64,000 nucleotides of DNA from Alphaproteobacteria bacterium (GCA_016699305.1 CP064970.1:434001-498000); one strand, 5' to 3'; counted from the stretch's first letter, positions 46,164 through 56,597 are shown. Notes: generated by a model from the letters alone, not told the origin. Made by a program: numbers and translations.

Positions 46164-47288
46164 ATGACCGATACTGAAACTCCACCGTCCACTCATACAC
46201 AACCGAAGCCCCAGACCCTATCCGTCTTGGAGCCTTATGGTGGGGATCCCTATGAGAATGCATGCGAATGGGCCAAGGAAGCCCTTAAAAGACTGGTATC
46301 TCAACACATCCCCCCCAGTCCCGATCACTTCACACTGTTCTATCACTATGTCTGCGGCCGTTCGCCGGAGATAAAGCAGAGCATCGACCATTTCAACGAG
46401 CACCATATCACTCTGACGGTCGAGCAGTGTTCCGTGCTGTATCAGCGGTATTTCGGATCTGACCCCGAGCACCGCGCTTTCAACGAGGCCAATCAGAGCA
46501 TCAACACCGAATTGCGGAAGTTGATGGAAGCCTTGGAGCGTGCGAGTGAACGCAGCGAATTGTTCGGTGAAAGTCTGGACTCGAGTTTTAAACGCCTGGG
46601 CCTTCCCATCAGCGCCGACGAGCTGCGCGATATGGTCAGCCAATTAGCCCGCGATTCGCGTGATATGGCGCAAGAAAACAATCAGCTTAAAGAACAGCTG
46701 AGCGACTCGCTGACCGAGGTCAATGACCTTAAGCAGAATCTGGAGAAGGTGCAAAAGGAGACCATGATTGACCCGCTCACACAGGTCGGCAATCGCAAGT
46801 ATTTTGCACACGAGATTGAACGCACCATGCACGAGGCAAAAGAGCTGCACACATCGTTAATTCTATTGATGATCGATATCGATTTTTTCAAGAAGTTCAA
46901 CGACAACCATGGTCACCAGGCTGGAGATCAAGTGTTACGCCTGGTAGGACGCACATTGCGAGACAATGTGAAGGGCCGAGACATTGTCGCCCGTTATGGT
47001 GGCGAGGAATTTGCCATACTTCTTGTCGAAACCCGCCTGCAAGACGCTATAAAAGTTGCAGATAATCTTAGAATATCAGTTGGTTCCAAACAAATTATCA
47101 AGCGCCCAAGCAATATCTCTCTCGGCAGTATCACTTTGTCGGTAGGTATAACGGAATACGCTCTAGGAGAAGATATCAGCGAGTTCATCGAACGCGCCGA
47201 CAGAGCGCTTTATGCCGCGAAATCCAATGGCCGCAACCGATCAGAGGTCGAGACAACCAACACGCCAATGGCACTTACAAAGCCATAA
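46164..47288 (+). CDS. GGDEF diguanylate cyclase
   Basis: This enzyme makes c-di-GMP from two GTP. It is 374 aa. An N-terminal helical domain of about 160 residues of unknown type is followed by a coiled coil (about 170-205, NNQLKEQLSDSLTEVNDLKQ), then the GGDEF domain with DPLTQVGNRKYF and an intact active loop RYGGEEFA (about 277-284). The I-site reads KGRD where RxxD is usual, so product inhibition may be lost. No membrane helix is present, so it is cytosolic. No EAL domain follows. Confidence 0.92.
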   Translation: MTDTETPPSTHTQPKPQTLSVLEPYGGDPYENACEWAKEALKRLVSQHIPPSPDHFTLFYHYVCGRSPEIKQSIDHFNEHHITLTVEQCSVLYQRYFGSDPEHRAFNEANQSINTELRKLMEALERASERSELFGESLDSSFKRLGLPISADELRDMVSQLARDSRDMAQENNQLKEQLSDSLTEVNDLKQNLEKVQKETMIDPLTQVGNRKYFAHEIERTMHEAKELHTSLILLMIDIDFFKKFNDNHGHQAGDQVLRLVGRTLRDNVKGRDIVARYGGEEFAILLVETRLQDAIKVADNLRISVGSKQIIKRPSNISLGSITLSVGITEYALGEDISEFIERADRALYAAKSNGRNRSEVETTNTPMALTKP

Positions 47289-47497
47289 AGGGACCGGGAT
47301 TCTGGCGGATGCGAGGGAAAAGAAGTCCCGGCGCATGGTTTGGTGCTCGCGCGTTGATGGCCGAGTTCAAAACCGCATGTGCTAACTGATACTGCCTTTC
47401 ATTGTCCCGCCCCCAGCCAAGCCCACACGCAACACCTACAGCCCTTTTTTGCCCTCGATGGACTTACAACTTGGTCCTATCTTTACTCCCTCTCCGC

Positions 47498-47546
47498 TGA
47501 GAGAAAAACTGTCTCATTTAGCCTCGCCACACACAGCGAATAAAGC
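47498..47546 (+). promoter_or_regulatory. Hairpin and promoter-like block upstream of rpsF (shared with rpsU)
   Basis: TGAGA at 47498-47502 and TCTCA at 47512-47516 can pair around GAAAAACTG. Then TTTAGCCTCGCCACACACA and AATAAAG follow, in the same order as upstream of rpsU. The rest of the 400-nt gap from 47289 to 47688 shows no gene. The GGDEF gene probably ends its transcript in this gap. Confidence 0.55.
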
Positions 47547-47688
47547 TCCGCTTGATTTCATGTGCAAAAATGCGCTAAACAAGCGGCGCGGCAATCAGCC
47601 GTATCCTTGCCTACGGCGCAGATCGTGGGCTTTGGTCTGATGGGGAGACCTGTTCAGGCCGCAACCCGTAAGGAGGTCGTTGAAATCT

Positions 47689-48069
47689 ATGGCATACTAC
47701 GAGTCTATCTTTATTGTCCGTCAGGACGTTCCCGCTACTCAGGTTGAAACCCTTAGCGCCACTCTGGCCGAGGTTGTTCGCGGCCTGGGAGGGACGGTCA
47801 CCAAGACCGAGCAATGGGGCCTACGCAGCCTGGCTTATCGCATCAAGAAAAACCGCAAGGGTCATTATGTGATGATGAACCTGGACGCCCCCTGGGCCGC
47901 CGTCGAGGAATTGTCGCGTCAGATCAAGGTGAATGAGGATATCTTGCGTCACCTGGTGGTCCGTGTGGACGCACTGGAAGAAGGCCCCTCGGCCATGCTG
48001 GTCAGCCGTAATGAGCGTTCACCGCGTCGCTATGACGATAGTGACGGCCCGGTCGCCGCTGCGTTCTAA
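47689..48069 (+). CDS. rpsF: 30S ribosomal protein bS6
   Basis: bS6 binds bS18 on the 30S platform. It is 126 aa from ATG at 47689, with [20 protein letters not shown], the [20 protein letters not shown] motif and the YVMMNLDAP strand. AAGGAGG at 47670-47676 lies 12 nt ahead of the ATG; a TTG at 47680 would be too close. The acidic/Ser-rich C-terminus is short. It heads the rpsF-rpsR-rplI operon. Confidence 0.96.
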   Translation: MAYYESIFIVRQDVPATQVETLSATLAEVVRGLGGTVTKTEQWGLRSLAYRIKKNRKGHYVMMNLDAPWAAVEELSRQIKVNEDILRHLVVRVDALEEGPSAMLVSRNERSPRRYDDSDGPVAAAF

Positions 48070-48098
48070 TCACTCCTCAAAAATCAAGGATTCCAGAC

Positions 48099-48395
48099 AT
48101 GAGCATGCCTCAAACCGACGAAATGTCCTCTGCCTCAGCTGGTGCCGGTGGCGCCCGCCGTCCCTTTTTCCGCCGCCGTAAATCGTGCCCGTTCAGCAGC
48201 CCTGAAGCGCCGGTGATCGACTATAAGGATGTCCGCCTGTTGTCCCGCTTCCTGTCCGAGCGCGGCAAGATCGTGCCCAGCCGGATTTCCGCCGTCTCTG
48301 CCAAGAAGCAGCGCGAACTGGCTACGGCGATCAAGCGCGCGCGCTTTCTGGCCCTGCTGCCTTACGCCTTGCAAGGCCGTGCAGGCGGCGCCTGA
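48099..48395 (+). CDS. rpsR: 30S ribosomal protein bS18
   Basis: bS18 is the partner of bS6. It is 98 aa with the core [37 protein letters not shown] and [14 protein letters not shown]. The N-terminal 20 residues are a Ser/Ala/Gly-rich extension, longer than in many bacteria. It lies 29 nt after rpsF. Confidence 0.96.
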   Translation: MSMPQTDEMSSASAGAGGARRPFFRRRKSCPFSSPEAPVIDYKDVRLLSRFLSERGKIVPSRISAVSAKKQRELATAIKRARFLALLPYALQGRAGGA

Positions 48396-48435
48396 AGACA
48401 TCTCGAACAATCTTCCTGACTAAGGAACAAAGATC

Positions 48436-49029
48436 ATGATTGAACTTATCCTCCTTGAACGCATCGAACGCCTGGGTCATATGGGCGATGTGGTGCATGT
48501 AAAGCCCGGTTTCGCGCGCAATTTTCTGCTACCGCAGCAAAAAGCCTTGCGCGCCACGGCCTCAAACAAATCCTTGTTTGAGGCCCGCCGGGCCGAGCTG
48601 GAAGCCGCCAATGCCGATCAGCGCAAGGCGGCCGAAATTCAGGCCCGCAGCCTGGATGGTACGCGTCTGACCGTGCTGCGTCAGGCTGGCGAAGCCGGCC
48701 AGCTCTATGGCTCGGTATCCGCACGCGATGTAACCGAGGCCGCTCAGGCCATCGGTGTGACCATCGATCGCCGTACCGTCGTCATTGACGTGCCGATCAA
48801 GACCATCGGCATGCACAAGGTGCGTGTACGTTTGCACCCCGAAGTCAACGTGCATGTCGAAGTGAACGTCGCCCGCAGCGAGGCTGAAGCCGAGGCCGCG
48901 CTGAAGAACATCGCCAAGGCCGCCGAACGGACCGCTGATGACTCCGCCAGCGCCGCTGCGGCTGATGCGGCAGCCGAATCCGCGCGGCTGATGTTCGAAA
49001 CACCCACGACCGAGGGCAGCGAAGCCTAA
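48436..49029 (+). CDS. rplI: 50S ribosomal protein bL9
   Basis: bL9 is a two-domain protein at the base of the L1 stalk. It is 197 aa with IELILLERIERLGHMGDVV, KPGFARNFLLPQQKAL, the central helix, and a C-terminal domain. An Ala/Glu-rich tail of about 45 residues follows, longer than the E. coli protein (149 aa), which is common in alphaproteobacteria. AAGGAACAAAG precedes the ATG. Confidence 0.96.
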   Translation: MIELILLERIERLGHMGDVVHVKPGFARNFLLPQQKALRATASNKSLFEARRAELEAANADQRKAAEIQARSLDGTRLTVLRQAGEAGQLYGSVSARDVTEAAQAIGVTIDRRTVVIDVPIKTIGMHKVRVRLHPEVNVHVEVNVARSEAEAEAALKNIAKAAERTADDSASAAAADAAAESARLMFETPTTEGSEA

Positions 49030-49043
49030 AGCGGTATCTGCCG

Positions 49044-49400
49044 ATGGCAGGACCCGTGGTCATCACGCCGTTCTTCTCCCATGGTGGAGAAGAACCGGCG
49101 GCGATGGATGAGATGGAAATTCTGCGCAATGCGGCAGGAGAATGGTTAATCATCCTGCCGCATGAAACCCTGGGTCGCCGTGAAGTCCCGGGGTTCGCGC
49201 AGATTCGTCTGGAGAGTCACCGCTTGGTGTTGGTTCCCGAAAAAGGCCGTGAGTTCCCTTGTTTCCATAGCGGCCTTTCCGAGATCATTCACACGTTGCA
49301 TCAGGAAGCCCCGCTTTCCGTACTGATCGCCGAAGTAGATAGCGAGGGCGTGCAGCGCCTGTGTTATCGCCTGCCTACCACAGCGACATACATCATCTAG
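49044..49400 (+). CDS. Unknown small protein, 118 aa
   Basis: No family recognised. It is a soluble alpha/beta-looking protein with no signal. It starts 14 nt after rplI on the same strand and is 13 nt before yraN, so it seems to be a true member of that operon. The conserved operon position makes a real gene likely. The start has a weak ribosome site (CGATGGCAGG). Confidence 0.55.
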   Translation: MAGPVVITPFFSHGGEEPAAMDEMEILRNAAGEWLIILPHETLGRREVPGFAQIRLESHRLVLVPEKGREFPCFHSGLSEIIHTLHQEAPLSVLIAEVDSEGVQRLCYRLPTTATYII

Positions 49401-49413
49401 GACAAAGCCAAAT

Positions 49414-49863
49414 ATGCCCAAGCGCCGCGAAAGCCCACAGGCGTTTTCATCTATGGCTTTCGTTCCCCCCTCCCGTCCCGCTTTCTCTAAACGTCAGAAC
49501 GATCAATTGGGCCGCCGCGCCGAAGCTTGGTGCCGCCTGTTTTTGCGTCTTAAAGGGTACCGGATTCTCACTCAGCGCCACCGAGGCGAACGGGGCGGGT
49601 CTTGGGGCGAGATCGATATCCTGGCCCATCGAGGCCATGTCCTGGCCGTGATTGAGGTCAAGGCACGTCGCAATGCCGCATCGCACGACCTGATCGCCCC
49701 GCGCCAGCAACGCCGCCTGATCCAAGCCGCGAGGGCCTGGCTGTCCGCACACCCACAACATGCCGCCGACACCATTCGCTTTGACCTGATGCACGTTATC
49801 CATCGTCCTGGCCTATGGCCCAGTATCCGACACATATCGAATGCCTGGCAGGAAGACGTATAG
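49414..49863 (+). CDS. YraN family (UPF0102) putative endonuclease
   Basis: The 149-aa product has the family core RRAEAWCRLFLRLKGYRILTQ, then GEIDILAHRGHVLAVIEVKAR, which is a restriction-endonuclease-like fold with Glu-Asp-(E)xK residues. Its role is unknown; a link to DNA uptake or repair has been suggested for the family. It ends the run of plus-strand genes that begins at rpsF and is convergent with gltX. Confidence 0.88.
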   Translation: MPKRRESPQAFSSMAFVPPSRPAFSKRQNDQLGRRAEAWCRLFLRLKGYRILTQRHRGERGGSWGEIDILAHRGHVLAVIEVKARRNAASHDLIAPRQQRRLIQAARAWLSAHPQHAADTIRFDLMHVIHRPGLWPSIRHISNAWQEDV

Positions 49864-49923
49864 CGCCATGACGCAAAGCCTAAGCAAATCGAAGTGTTTC
49901 TCTGACGGCGACGATTGAACCGC

Positions 49924-51555
49924 TTATCCCGCGCTTTTGGCGGTCTCCGTCACGCTCAACATCACTTGTTCAAGTCTTTGCCGCACCCGATCTGCGCCCA
50001 GCACCTCGATCACCTCGGGCAAAGGCGGCGTGCGGTCGCGGCCCGTCAGGGCGACGCGCAAGGTCATGAATGCCTGCTTGTCTTTGGCCAAGCACATGTC
50101 CTTGGCAATGGCGCGCAAGGTGGCATCCAGGCTTAGATGCGGATCGGCTTTGAACGCATCGGTAAAGCGCGACAGGATCCCAGGCACATCGGTCAAGGCC
50201 GCTTGTTTGGCCAACATCTCGGGCGAGGGTGGAACATAGCCGCAATCATACAAATAGGCGTTGTCGAAAATCATATCCGCTAAGCGGTGATGTCGTCCCG
50301 GCTCGATGGATGAAATCGCCACGGTACGTGCGACATGCGTGCTGGCCTCTTGACGCAGAAGGCGCAGGAAATCGGGATCCGTCTCGGTCACCGATGCGGC
50401 GAGCGGGTCGATGGTGCTGGATGCCGACAGCCCCTCTACGATCAAATAATCCAGATAATCGATAAAGACCTTGGCCCGTTCCTCGTTGCTCATGGCGGTG
50501 ATATAGCGGTTGTTGATGAATTGCAGCAAGGTCATATCGGCCACCGGCCCGGTGCTGGGCAGGGCCTTTGTGTCTAAAAGCTGCACGAATTCCTCGAACG
50601 GATAGATATCCTTATTGCCCGGATGCGCCCACATGACGCGCGTCAGGAAATTGCGGAAAGCAAGGCTTAGGAATCCCTGACGCCTGAACCAGGTGAGCGA
50701 GGTATCGCCGCTGCGCTTGGACAGTTTGCGCTTTTGCGGATCGCGCAGCAGCACCGTGTGTAGGAATTTGGGCGGTTGCCAGCCAAAGGCGCGATAGATC
50801 AACACATGCTTGGGCGTCGAGGGAATCCATTCCTCGCCGCGCACCACCGTGGTCACGCGCATGAAGTGGTCATCCACCACGGCGGCCAAATGATAGGTGG
50901 GAAAGCCGTCGGATTTCAGCAAAACGCCATCGTCCAGCGCGGAAGTGTCAAAGACGATCTCGCCGCGCACCTCGTCGGTGATGGAGATTTTTTCGCGTTC
51001 GGGTATTTTCTGGCGGACGGTGAAAGACTCGCCCGCTTTCAGCTTCGCGGCCACCTCATCGGCGCTTAGATGCAAGCAATGCCTGTCATATTTGGGAGTC
51101 TGGTGATTGGTGGTCTGGGTTCGCCGCACCATATCCAAACGTTCGGCCGAGCAAAAACAGCGATAAGCATGGCCCTGATCCAAAAGATACTGAGCGGCCA
51201 GACGATATAAGGGGAGGCGTTGGCTTTGGATATAGGGTCCATAGGCCCCGCCATTCACGCAGCCTTCGTCGGGCGCGGCCCCCAACCAATTCAAGCCTTC
51301 AATGATGGCGTCTTGCGCGCCTGCGATGGTTCGCGCTTGGTCGGTATCTTCAATGCGCAACATAAACACGCCGCCGCTGCGATCGGCCAAGGCGCGGTTT
51401 AGAATCGCCTGCATGGCGGTGCCGATATGTGGCATGCCGGTGGGGCTGGGGGCCAGGCGGGTGATCTCTGCGCCCGGGGCTAGGCCCTGCCGAGGCGGAT
51501 ACAACGCCTCCGCATCGTCCAAAGTCTTGCAGTTCTCCAAATCCATGCCCGCCAT
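49924..51555 (-). CDS. gltX: Glutamyl-tRNA synthetase
   Basis: GltX charges tRNA-Glu (and, in many alphaproteobacteria, tRNA-Gln for later amidation). It is 543 aa, somewhat longer than E. coli GltX. The HIGH motif is HIGT (43-46) in APSPTGMPHIGT, and KLSKR (about 278-282) is the KMSKS equivalent. The RIEDTDQAR motif is intact. GGAG precedes the ATG at 51555. The window also encodes tRNA-Glu(CTC). Confidence 0.95.
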   Translation of the reverse strand: MAGMDLENCKTLDDAEALYPPRQGLAPGAEITRLAPSPTGMPHIGTAMQAILNRALADRSGGVFMLRIEDTDQARTIAGAQDAIIEGLNWLGAAPDEGCVNGGAYGPYIQSQRLPLYRLAAQYLLDQGHAYRCFCSAERLDMVRRTQTTNHQTPKYDRHCLHLSADEVAAKLKAGESFTVRQKIPEREKISITDEVRGEIVFDTSALDDGVLLKSDGFPTYHLAAVVDDHFMRVTTVVRGEEWIPSTPKHVLIYRAFGWQPPKFLHTVLLRDPQKRKLSKRSGDTSLTWFRRQGFLSLAFRNFLTRVMWAHPGNKDIYPFEEFVQLLDTKALPSTGPVADMTLLQFINNRYITAMSNEERAKVFIDYLDYLIVEGLSASSTIDPLAASVTETDPDFLRLLRQEASTHVARTVAISSIEPGRHHRLADMIFDNAYLYDCGYVPPSPEMLAKQAALTDVPGILSRFTDAFKADPHLSLDATLRAIAKDMCLAKDKQAFMTLRVALTGRDRTPPLPEVIEVLGADRVRQRLEQVMLSVTETAKSAG

Positions 51556-51700
51556 CGTCTATTCTCCGCTTATGAGTGCTAAGCGGTTATATAGCAGATG
51601 ACAGGCATATCCTAGAGGCGGCGCATGGTATGGCAACGGAGGTTCTTGGCACTGTTCACAAAGGTCTATGAAGCGGCGTCAACCGCTGTGATGGAGATGA

Positions 51701-51890
51701 AGAATCTGCAATTCAGCGACAGCGTGAAAGACAGGTGATGGATGCCCGCCTGCGCGGGCATGACAGGTTGAGAGGGTCATTTTTATATGAATAGAGCATG
51801 CGTTGTTGTTAGCTTCCCTCTCCTCGTGAGTCACTCCCGCGAAGGCGGGAGTCCATCTCCTGTCTTGGCCGATAGTGCTGCGGGTTAGAA
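51701..51890. repeat. REP/MITE-like repeat element, copy 2
   Basis: This element has the same plan as copy 1: palindrome 51737-51764 (GATGGATGCCCGCCTGCGCG and GGCATGAC), spacer, palindrome 51830-51858 (GTCACTCCCGCGAAGGCGGG and AGTCCATCTCC). The outer AGACAGGTGATGGA and TCCATCTCCTGTCTT are inverted copies of each other. ATTCAGCGACAGCG on the left and CGATAGTGCTG on the right are also shared. It fills most of the 391-nt gap between gltX and the next gene. Confidence 0.82.
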
Positions 51891-51946
51891 TGTCCACGCA
51901 TGCAGCCACCATTCATTCCAAGCTTTGTGACTAGCGCCTAGGGAAC

Positions 51947-52618
51947 CTATTCCAACGCTAGGCGCAAAGAAATCGGCTCTTCAGGCAAAGATAGGTTTTC
52001 GGCCAAAAGTTGCTCGTCCGTCAGCTCCATCTCACCCACGATCTTGCCTGGCTCTTTTTCGGCATCCTCGCCCGGGGCTTCGGCCACGGCGCAAACGCGG
52101 ATATTGGTGCTGAACAAGGCATTGCGGAACAACACCGTCGCGGACAGCATAAAGCGGTTGTCGCGCCCCAAGCTCTTATAGGTCAAGGGTTGGAGCAACT
52201 GATTCACCCGTTCCTTGTCCTCTTCCGAGGCATCGGGCAGCCAAGCGATGTCTTCGGGCTTTTCAACGATGATGAAGCGGCCATATTTGCCGCGCACCAG
52301 GTCGAAAAAGAATTTCGCATAGGCCGGCACGGTCTCACGGTTCAAAACCACCGGTGCCTTTTGATTCAGCAGATAGATCGGCACGTTGCTGCCATCAAGC
52401 GGCAGAAATTCGCCATTGCCGCGCAGGAAAAAAATCGCCGCGCCCGGCTGACCAGGTACCGGCATGCCGAATAGCTTGTAATCCGCATAAAAGGGCAGCG
52501 CAGCCACTTTGAACGCCATTTGTTCTTTGGGCGGGGCTGGTTGCAAAATCCGGGAAAGCTCGACCGCCAATTCCTCGGCCTCGTTACCTTGCACATCGGT
52601 CCAGATAAAATCGCTCAC
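51947..52618 (-). CDS. Unknown protein, 223 aa
   Basis: No family recognised. It is soluble with no signal or membrane helix and an acidic C-terminal half. It begins with GTG at 52618, preceded by TAGGAG at 7 nt. The middle of the protein has aromatic-rich strands (PVPGQPGAAIFFLRGNGEFL). It stands alone between the second REP element and a kinase-like gene on the same strand. Confidence 0.6.
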   Translation of the reverse strand: MSDFIWTDVQGNEAEELAVELSRILQPAPPKEQMAFKVAALPFYADYKLFGMPVPGQPGAAIFFLRGNGEFLPLDGSNVPIYLLNQKAPVVLNRETVPAYAKFFFDLVRGKYGRFIIVEKPEDIAWLPDASEEDKERVNQLLQPLTYKSLGRDNRFMLSATVLFRNALFSTNIRVCAVAEAPGEDAEKEPGKIVGEMELTDEQLLAENLSLPEEPISLRLALE

Positions 52619-52775
52619 TGTGGTCTCCTATGATCGATGATGGGGAGCCTTACCCCAGGACCATTTAACCGTGCCAGATAGCATGAAAGCAAGCCTTGGG
52701 GATTACAAGCTTAAGCGATACATTCTAAAATTATACTAACATCAAGATATATAACGATATCATGCTTATTCTTTC

Positions 52776-53834
52776 TTAGCCGTGGCGACCGCAATACACA
52801 TTCAAGAGCCCCTCATACGCCTGCGCGTGTGGAAAAGGCCGGGCATCCGCTGGGCGTGGGCGGGTTTGTTCAAAGGGAATGATACGGCTTAGCCATATAA
52901 GGCTGTGGAAATCCAGACGGTCACTGTTTAATGGACGCCCGCCCGCCGCCAGATATCCGTCAAGGCAAGCCTGGAATAAGTCCGCATCGGCGCAAAGCCA
53001 ACCTTGGGCGTCCAGCCGGGTCCAGGCGCGCAACTTGGCGAAATCGCGCTCGGCACAACCAATGACCGCATTATCCCAATCGATCAGACGCGCGGGGCCA
53101 TCCCGTTCCAGAATCACATTGGTGGGCTGAATGTCGTTATGCACCAGGACGGGCATGGAATCGTCGAAAAAGCCGGGGCGGGTTATCAAATCTTGCAAAG
53201 CAGGTTGGATATCTGGCCGGTGTGCGCCTTCGGCTCCGCAACGCCAACGCCGCAGGCCATCGACCATCAGATCATGAAGATGCGCGCGCATATCACAGGC
53301 TTTGGCCGGATCGGCATAAAAATCGGCATAAACGGCATCAAAGACGGGGCGATGCAGTCGCGCCAAAGCCTCACCCAACAGGTGATAGGCGGACGCATCG
53401 GGACGCCGGGTCAAATGCTCGCCTTCCACATGCCCCATCAACAGCCAAGGCATGGCGGTATGCGGCGCGCATTCATAGGCAAAGATATCGCCCCATAACG
53501 AACAGGCCATCGGTCCATCGCTTGGCATAAGCCGGTCATCCACGCGAAAATCCGACGCGCCCAGGATTCGCCCTTCGCGTTCATGGGCGACCAGCAGCGC
53601 GGCCACGATGGGTTCCTTAACCAAGCCCTGCTCATACTGAAAGACATGCGCCCGACTACGCAAACGCAGCACACAGGCAGCAGAACGGGCCGGATCGCCC
53701 AGCAAATAAACGTCATTGATGGTGCCTTGGGCCATCAGGACGGCATCCGTCACCAGGCCCAGCCGGCCCAGAATATTCCCCACCTCATGGGGTAGGTCAC
53801 GAATTGCCTGCAGATGCGCCGGTGCCGATATCAT
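52776..53834 (-). CDS. APH-family phosphotransferase
   Basis: The 352-aa protein has the aminoglycoside/choline kinase-like catalytic core: LVHNDIQPTNVILE (catalytic Asp loop, near 230-245) and ARLIDWDNAVIGCAERDF (metal-binding Asp, near 250). An N-lobe with RLRSRAHVFQYEQG precedes it. Family members phosphorylate small molecules such as sugars, choline, aminoglycosides or macrolides; the substrate here cannot be inferred. No resistance context is seen. It is divergent from alaS. Confidence 0.82.
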   Translation of the reverse strand: MISAPAHLQAIRDLPHEVGNILGRLGLVTDAVLMAQGTINDVYLLGDPARSAACVLRLRSRAHVFQYEQGLVKEPIVAALLVAHEREGRILGASDFRVDDRLMPSDGPMACSLWGDIFAYECAPHTAMPWLLMGHVEGEHLTRRPDASAYHLLGEALARLHRPVFDAVYADFYADPAKACDMRAHLHDLMVDGLRRWRCGAEGAHRPDIQPALQDLITRPGFFDDSMPVLVHNDIQPTNVILERDGPARLIDWDNAVIGCAERDFAKLRAWTRLDAQGWLCADADLFQACLDGYLAAGGRPLNSDRLDFHSLIWLSRIIPFEQTRPRPADARPFPHAQAYEGLLNVYCGRHG

Positions 53835-53921
53835 GCCCGGATTTTAAAGCACAAGAACCCCGCTTGGCCAAATATTACATTCCGGCTAAAATGACGCGCT
53901 TTTGACTCTATGATCGGACGA

Positions 53922-56597
53922 ATGATGAAGACCTTGACCGATATCCGCGCCGCGTTCCTGGGCTTTTACGGCAAAAACGGCCATACCGTGGTGCCGTCCA
54001 GCCCGCTGGTGCCGCGCAACGACCCTAGTATGATGTTTACCAATTCGGGCATGGTACAGTTCAAAAACGTTTTTACCGGAGCCGAACAGCGCCCATATAC
54101 CCGCGCGACCTCGGCGCAGAAATGCGTTCGCGCGGGCGGCAAGCATAACGACTTGGACAATGTGGGCTATACCGCGCGGCACCACACGTTTTTCGAGATG
54201 CTGGGTAATTTTTCATTCGGCGATTATTTCAAGGAAACGGCGATTGATCTGGCATGGGGATTGGTGACCAAGGAACTGGGCCTGCCAGCCGACAAGCTAT
54301 GCGTGACCGTCTATCACGACGATGACCAAGCCTTTGGCCATTGGCGCAAGATTTCGGGCCTGCCGGAAGAACGCATCATCCGCATTTCGACCGATGATAA
54401 TTTCTGGCGCATGGGCGATACCGGCCCGTGTGGTCCGTGTTCGGAAATCTTCTATGACCACGGCCCCGCGATTGCGGGCGGCCCTCCGGGCAGTCCTGAT
54501 GCCGATGGCGACCGCTTTATCGAGATATGGAACCTGGTGTTCATGCAGTATGAGCAGGTCACGCCCGAAAAGCGCGTATCCCTGCCCAAACCCTCTATCG
54601 ACACCGGCATGGGGCTGGAACGCATGGCCGCCGTGCTGCAGGGCGTGCATTCGAATTACGAGACCGATCTGCTGCAAGCCCTGATCCACGCCTGCGCCGA
54701 TCTGACGGGCGTCGCGCCCGAAGGGCCGCATTCGGCTTCGCATCGGGTCATCGCCGATCATCTACGCGCCATCTCGTTCCTGATCGCCGATGGCGTTCTA
54801 CCCTCGAACGACGGGCGCGGCTATGTGCTGCGGCGCATCCTGCGCCGCGCCGCGCGTCACGCGCATCTGCTGGGGGCGCGTGAGCCGGTGCTGCATCGCC
54901 TAGTGCCTGAACTGTCGCGGCAGATGGGCGCGGCCTATCCGGAACTGATTCGCGCCGAGGCTTTGATCACCGAAACCTTAAAGCTGGAAGAAGCCCGTTT
55001 CCGCCAGACTTTGGAACGCGGACTGAAATTGCTGGAGGAAGAAACCGGTCGCCTCAAACCGGGCGGCAGCCTGCCTGGCGAGGTGGCCTTTAAGCTATAC
55101 GACACCTATGGCTTCCCTCTGGATCTGACGCAAGACGTGCTGCGCGGCCAGGAAATGAGCGTGGACACGGCCGGATTCGATTCAGCCATGGCGCGTCAGC
55201 GCGAATTGGCGCGGCAAGCCTGGTCCGGATCGGGCGAGACCAAGACGGATCGCATTTGGTTCGACCTGAAGGAAGAATTGGGCGCCAGCGAATTCTTGGG
55301 CTATAGCACGCAGCGCGCCGAAGGCATCGTCCAAGCCATGTTACAAAATGGTCAGCGCGTCCAAGAGGCGAAGGCGGGTGATGAAGTCAGCATCATCGTG
55401 AATCAAACGCCTTTCTACGGCGAATCCGGTGGCCAGGTCGGTGATAGCGGCATCATCCGCGTCCTGGCCGATGGCGGCGTCACCAAGGCGGAAATCAGGA
55501 TCGAAGACACGCAAAAACCCTTAGGCGCTTTGATCGTCCATAAGGGCCGCATTGCCAGCGGCGCGATCAAAATCGGCGACACGGTCTTGATGATCGTGGA
55601 TGACGAACGCCGCGCCAGCATTCGCGCCCATCATTCGGCCACGCATCTGCTGCACGCGGCCTTGCGCCGCCATCTGGGTGCGCATGTGACTCAAAAAGGT
55701 TCCTTGGTCGCCGCCGATCGTCTGCGCTTTGACTTTAGCCATCCCAGCGCGGTGACGCGCGAACAGATGACCGCCATCGAAGACGAGGTGAATAACCGTA
55801 TCCTCGCCAACGAGGAAGCCGTCACCCGCCTAATGACTCCCGACGAGGCCATCACTCAAGGGGCCATGGCCTTGTTCGGCGAGAAATATGGCGAGGAGGT
55901 GCGCGTGGTCAGCATGGGCGGCGCGTTCGAGGATTGCGCGAATTATTCGGTGGAACTGTGCGGCGGCACGCATGTACGGCGCACCGGCGATATCGGCCTG
56001 TTCAAGATCGTGCGCGAATCCTCGGTTTCCGCAGGGATTCGCCGCATTGAGGCCGTGACGGCCCAAGCGGCGCGACGTTGGTACGAAGAGCGCAACGCCT
56101 GGCTGGAGTCCGCCGCGTCACACATCAAGACCACCCCCGCCGAATTGGGCGGCAGGCTGGAGGCTCTGACGGCAGAGATTAAGAGCCTTCAACAACAACT
56201 GGGACAAGCACGACGACAGGCTTTGTCTGGCGCAAGCAGCGGGACGGATTCCGCCGATACCCAAAGCCGAGAGATCAACGGGGTGCGTTTACTAACCCGC
56301 ACGCTTCAGGATGTACCAGCCGCCAAGCTGCGCGGCCTGGCGGACGACGCCAAGGCGCAAATCGGCGCGGGAGTCGTGCTGGTCATGGGCAAGGAAGAGG
56401 GCAAGATATCTCTGGTCGTGGCCGTGACCGCCGATCTAACGGCGCGCTTTAACGCGGTCGATCTGGCGCGCCGCGCCGCCGAAGCCGTTGGCGGCAAAGG
56501 CGGCGGCGGTCGCCCCGACATGGCCCAGGCCGGCGGCCCGGGCGACGGAGACACGCAAGCGGCCATTCGGGCCGTGGAAGAGGCACTGAAGGCGTAA
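53922..56597 (+). CDS. alaS: Alanyl-tRNA synthetase
   Basis: AlaS charges tRNA-Ala and edits mis-charged Ser/Gly. It is about 891 aa. The class II core is at the N-terminus ([38 protein letters not shown]), followed by the editing domain with [17 protein letters not shown] and the [13 protein letters not shown] zinc motif, and then a C-terminal coiled coil and DHHA1-like end ([15 protein letters not shown]). GGAC is before the tandem ATG at 53922/53925. A tRNA gene follows 49 nt after the stop. Confidence 0.96.
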   Translation: MMKTLTDIRAAFLGFYGKNGHTVVPSSPLVPRNDPSMMFTNSGMVQFKNVFTGAEQRPYTRATSAQKCVRAGGKHNDLDNVGYTARHHTFFEMLGNFSFGDYFKETAIDLAWGLVTKELGLPADKLCVTVYHDDDQAFGHWRKISGLPEERIIRISTDDNFWRMGDTGPCGPCSEIFYDHGPAIAGGPPGSPDADGDRFIEIWNLVFMQYEQVTPEKRVSLPKPSIDTGMGLERMAAVLQGVHSNYETDLLQALIHACADLTGVAPEGPHSASHRVIADHLRAISFLIADGVLPSNDGRGYVLRRILRRAARHAHLLGAREPVLHRLVPELSRQMGAAYPELIRAEALITETLKLEEARFRQTLERGLKLLEEETGRLKPGGSLPGEVAFKLYDTYGFPLDLTQDVLRGQEMSVDTAGFDSAMARQRELARQAWSGSGETKTDRIWFDLKEELGASEFLGYSTQRAEGIVQAMLQNGQRVQEAKAGDEVSIIVNQTPFYGESGGQVGDSGIIRVLADGGVTKAEIRIEDTQKPLGALIVHKGRIASGAIKIGDTVLMIVDDERRASIRAHHSATHLLHAALRRHLGAHVTQKGSLVAADRLRFDFSHPSAVTREQMTAIEDEVNNRILANEEAVTRLMTPDEAITQGAMALFGEKYGEEVRVVSMGGAFEDCANYSVELCGGTHVRRTGDIGLFKIVRESSVSAGIRRIEAVTAQAARRWYEERNAWLESAASHIKTTPAELGGRLEALTAEIKSLQQQLGQARRQALSGASSGTDSADTQSREINGVRLLTRTLQDVPAAKLRGLADDAKAQIGAGVVLVMGKEEGKISLVVAVTADLTARFNAVDLARRAAEAVGGKGGGGRPDMAQAGGPGDGDTQAAIRAVEEALKA

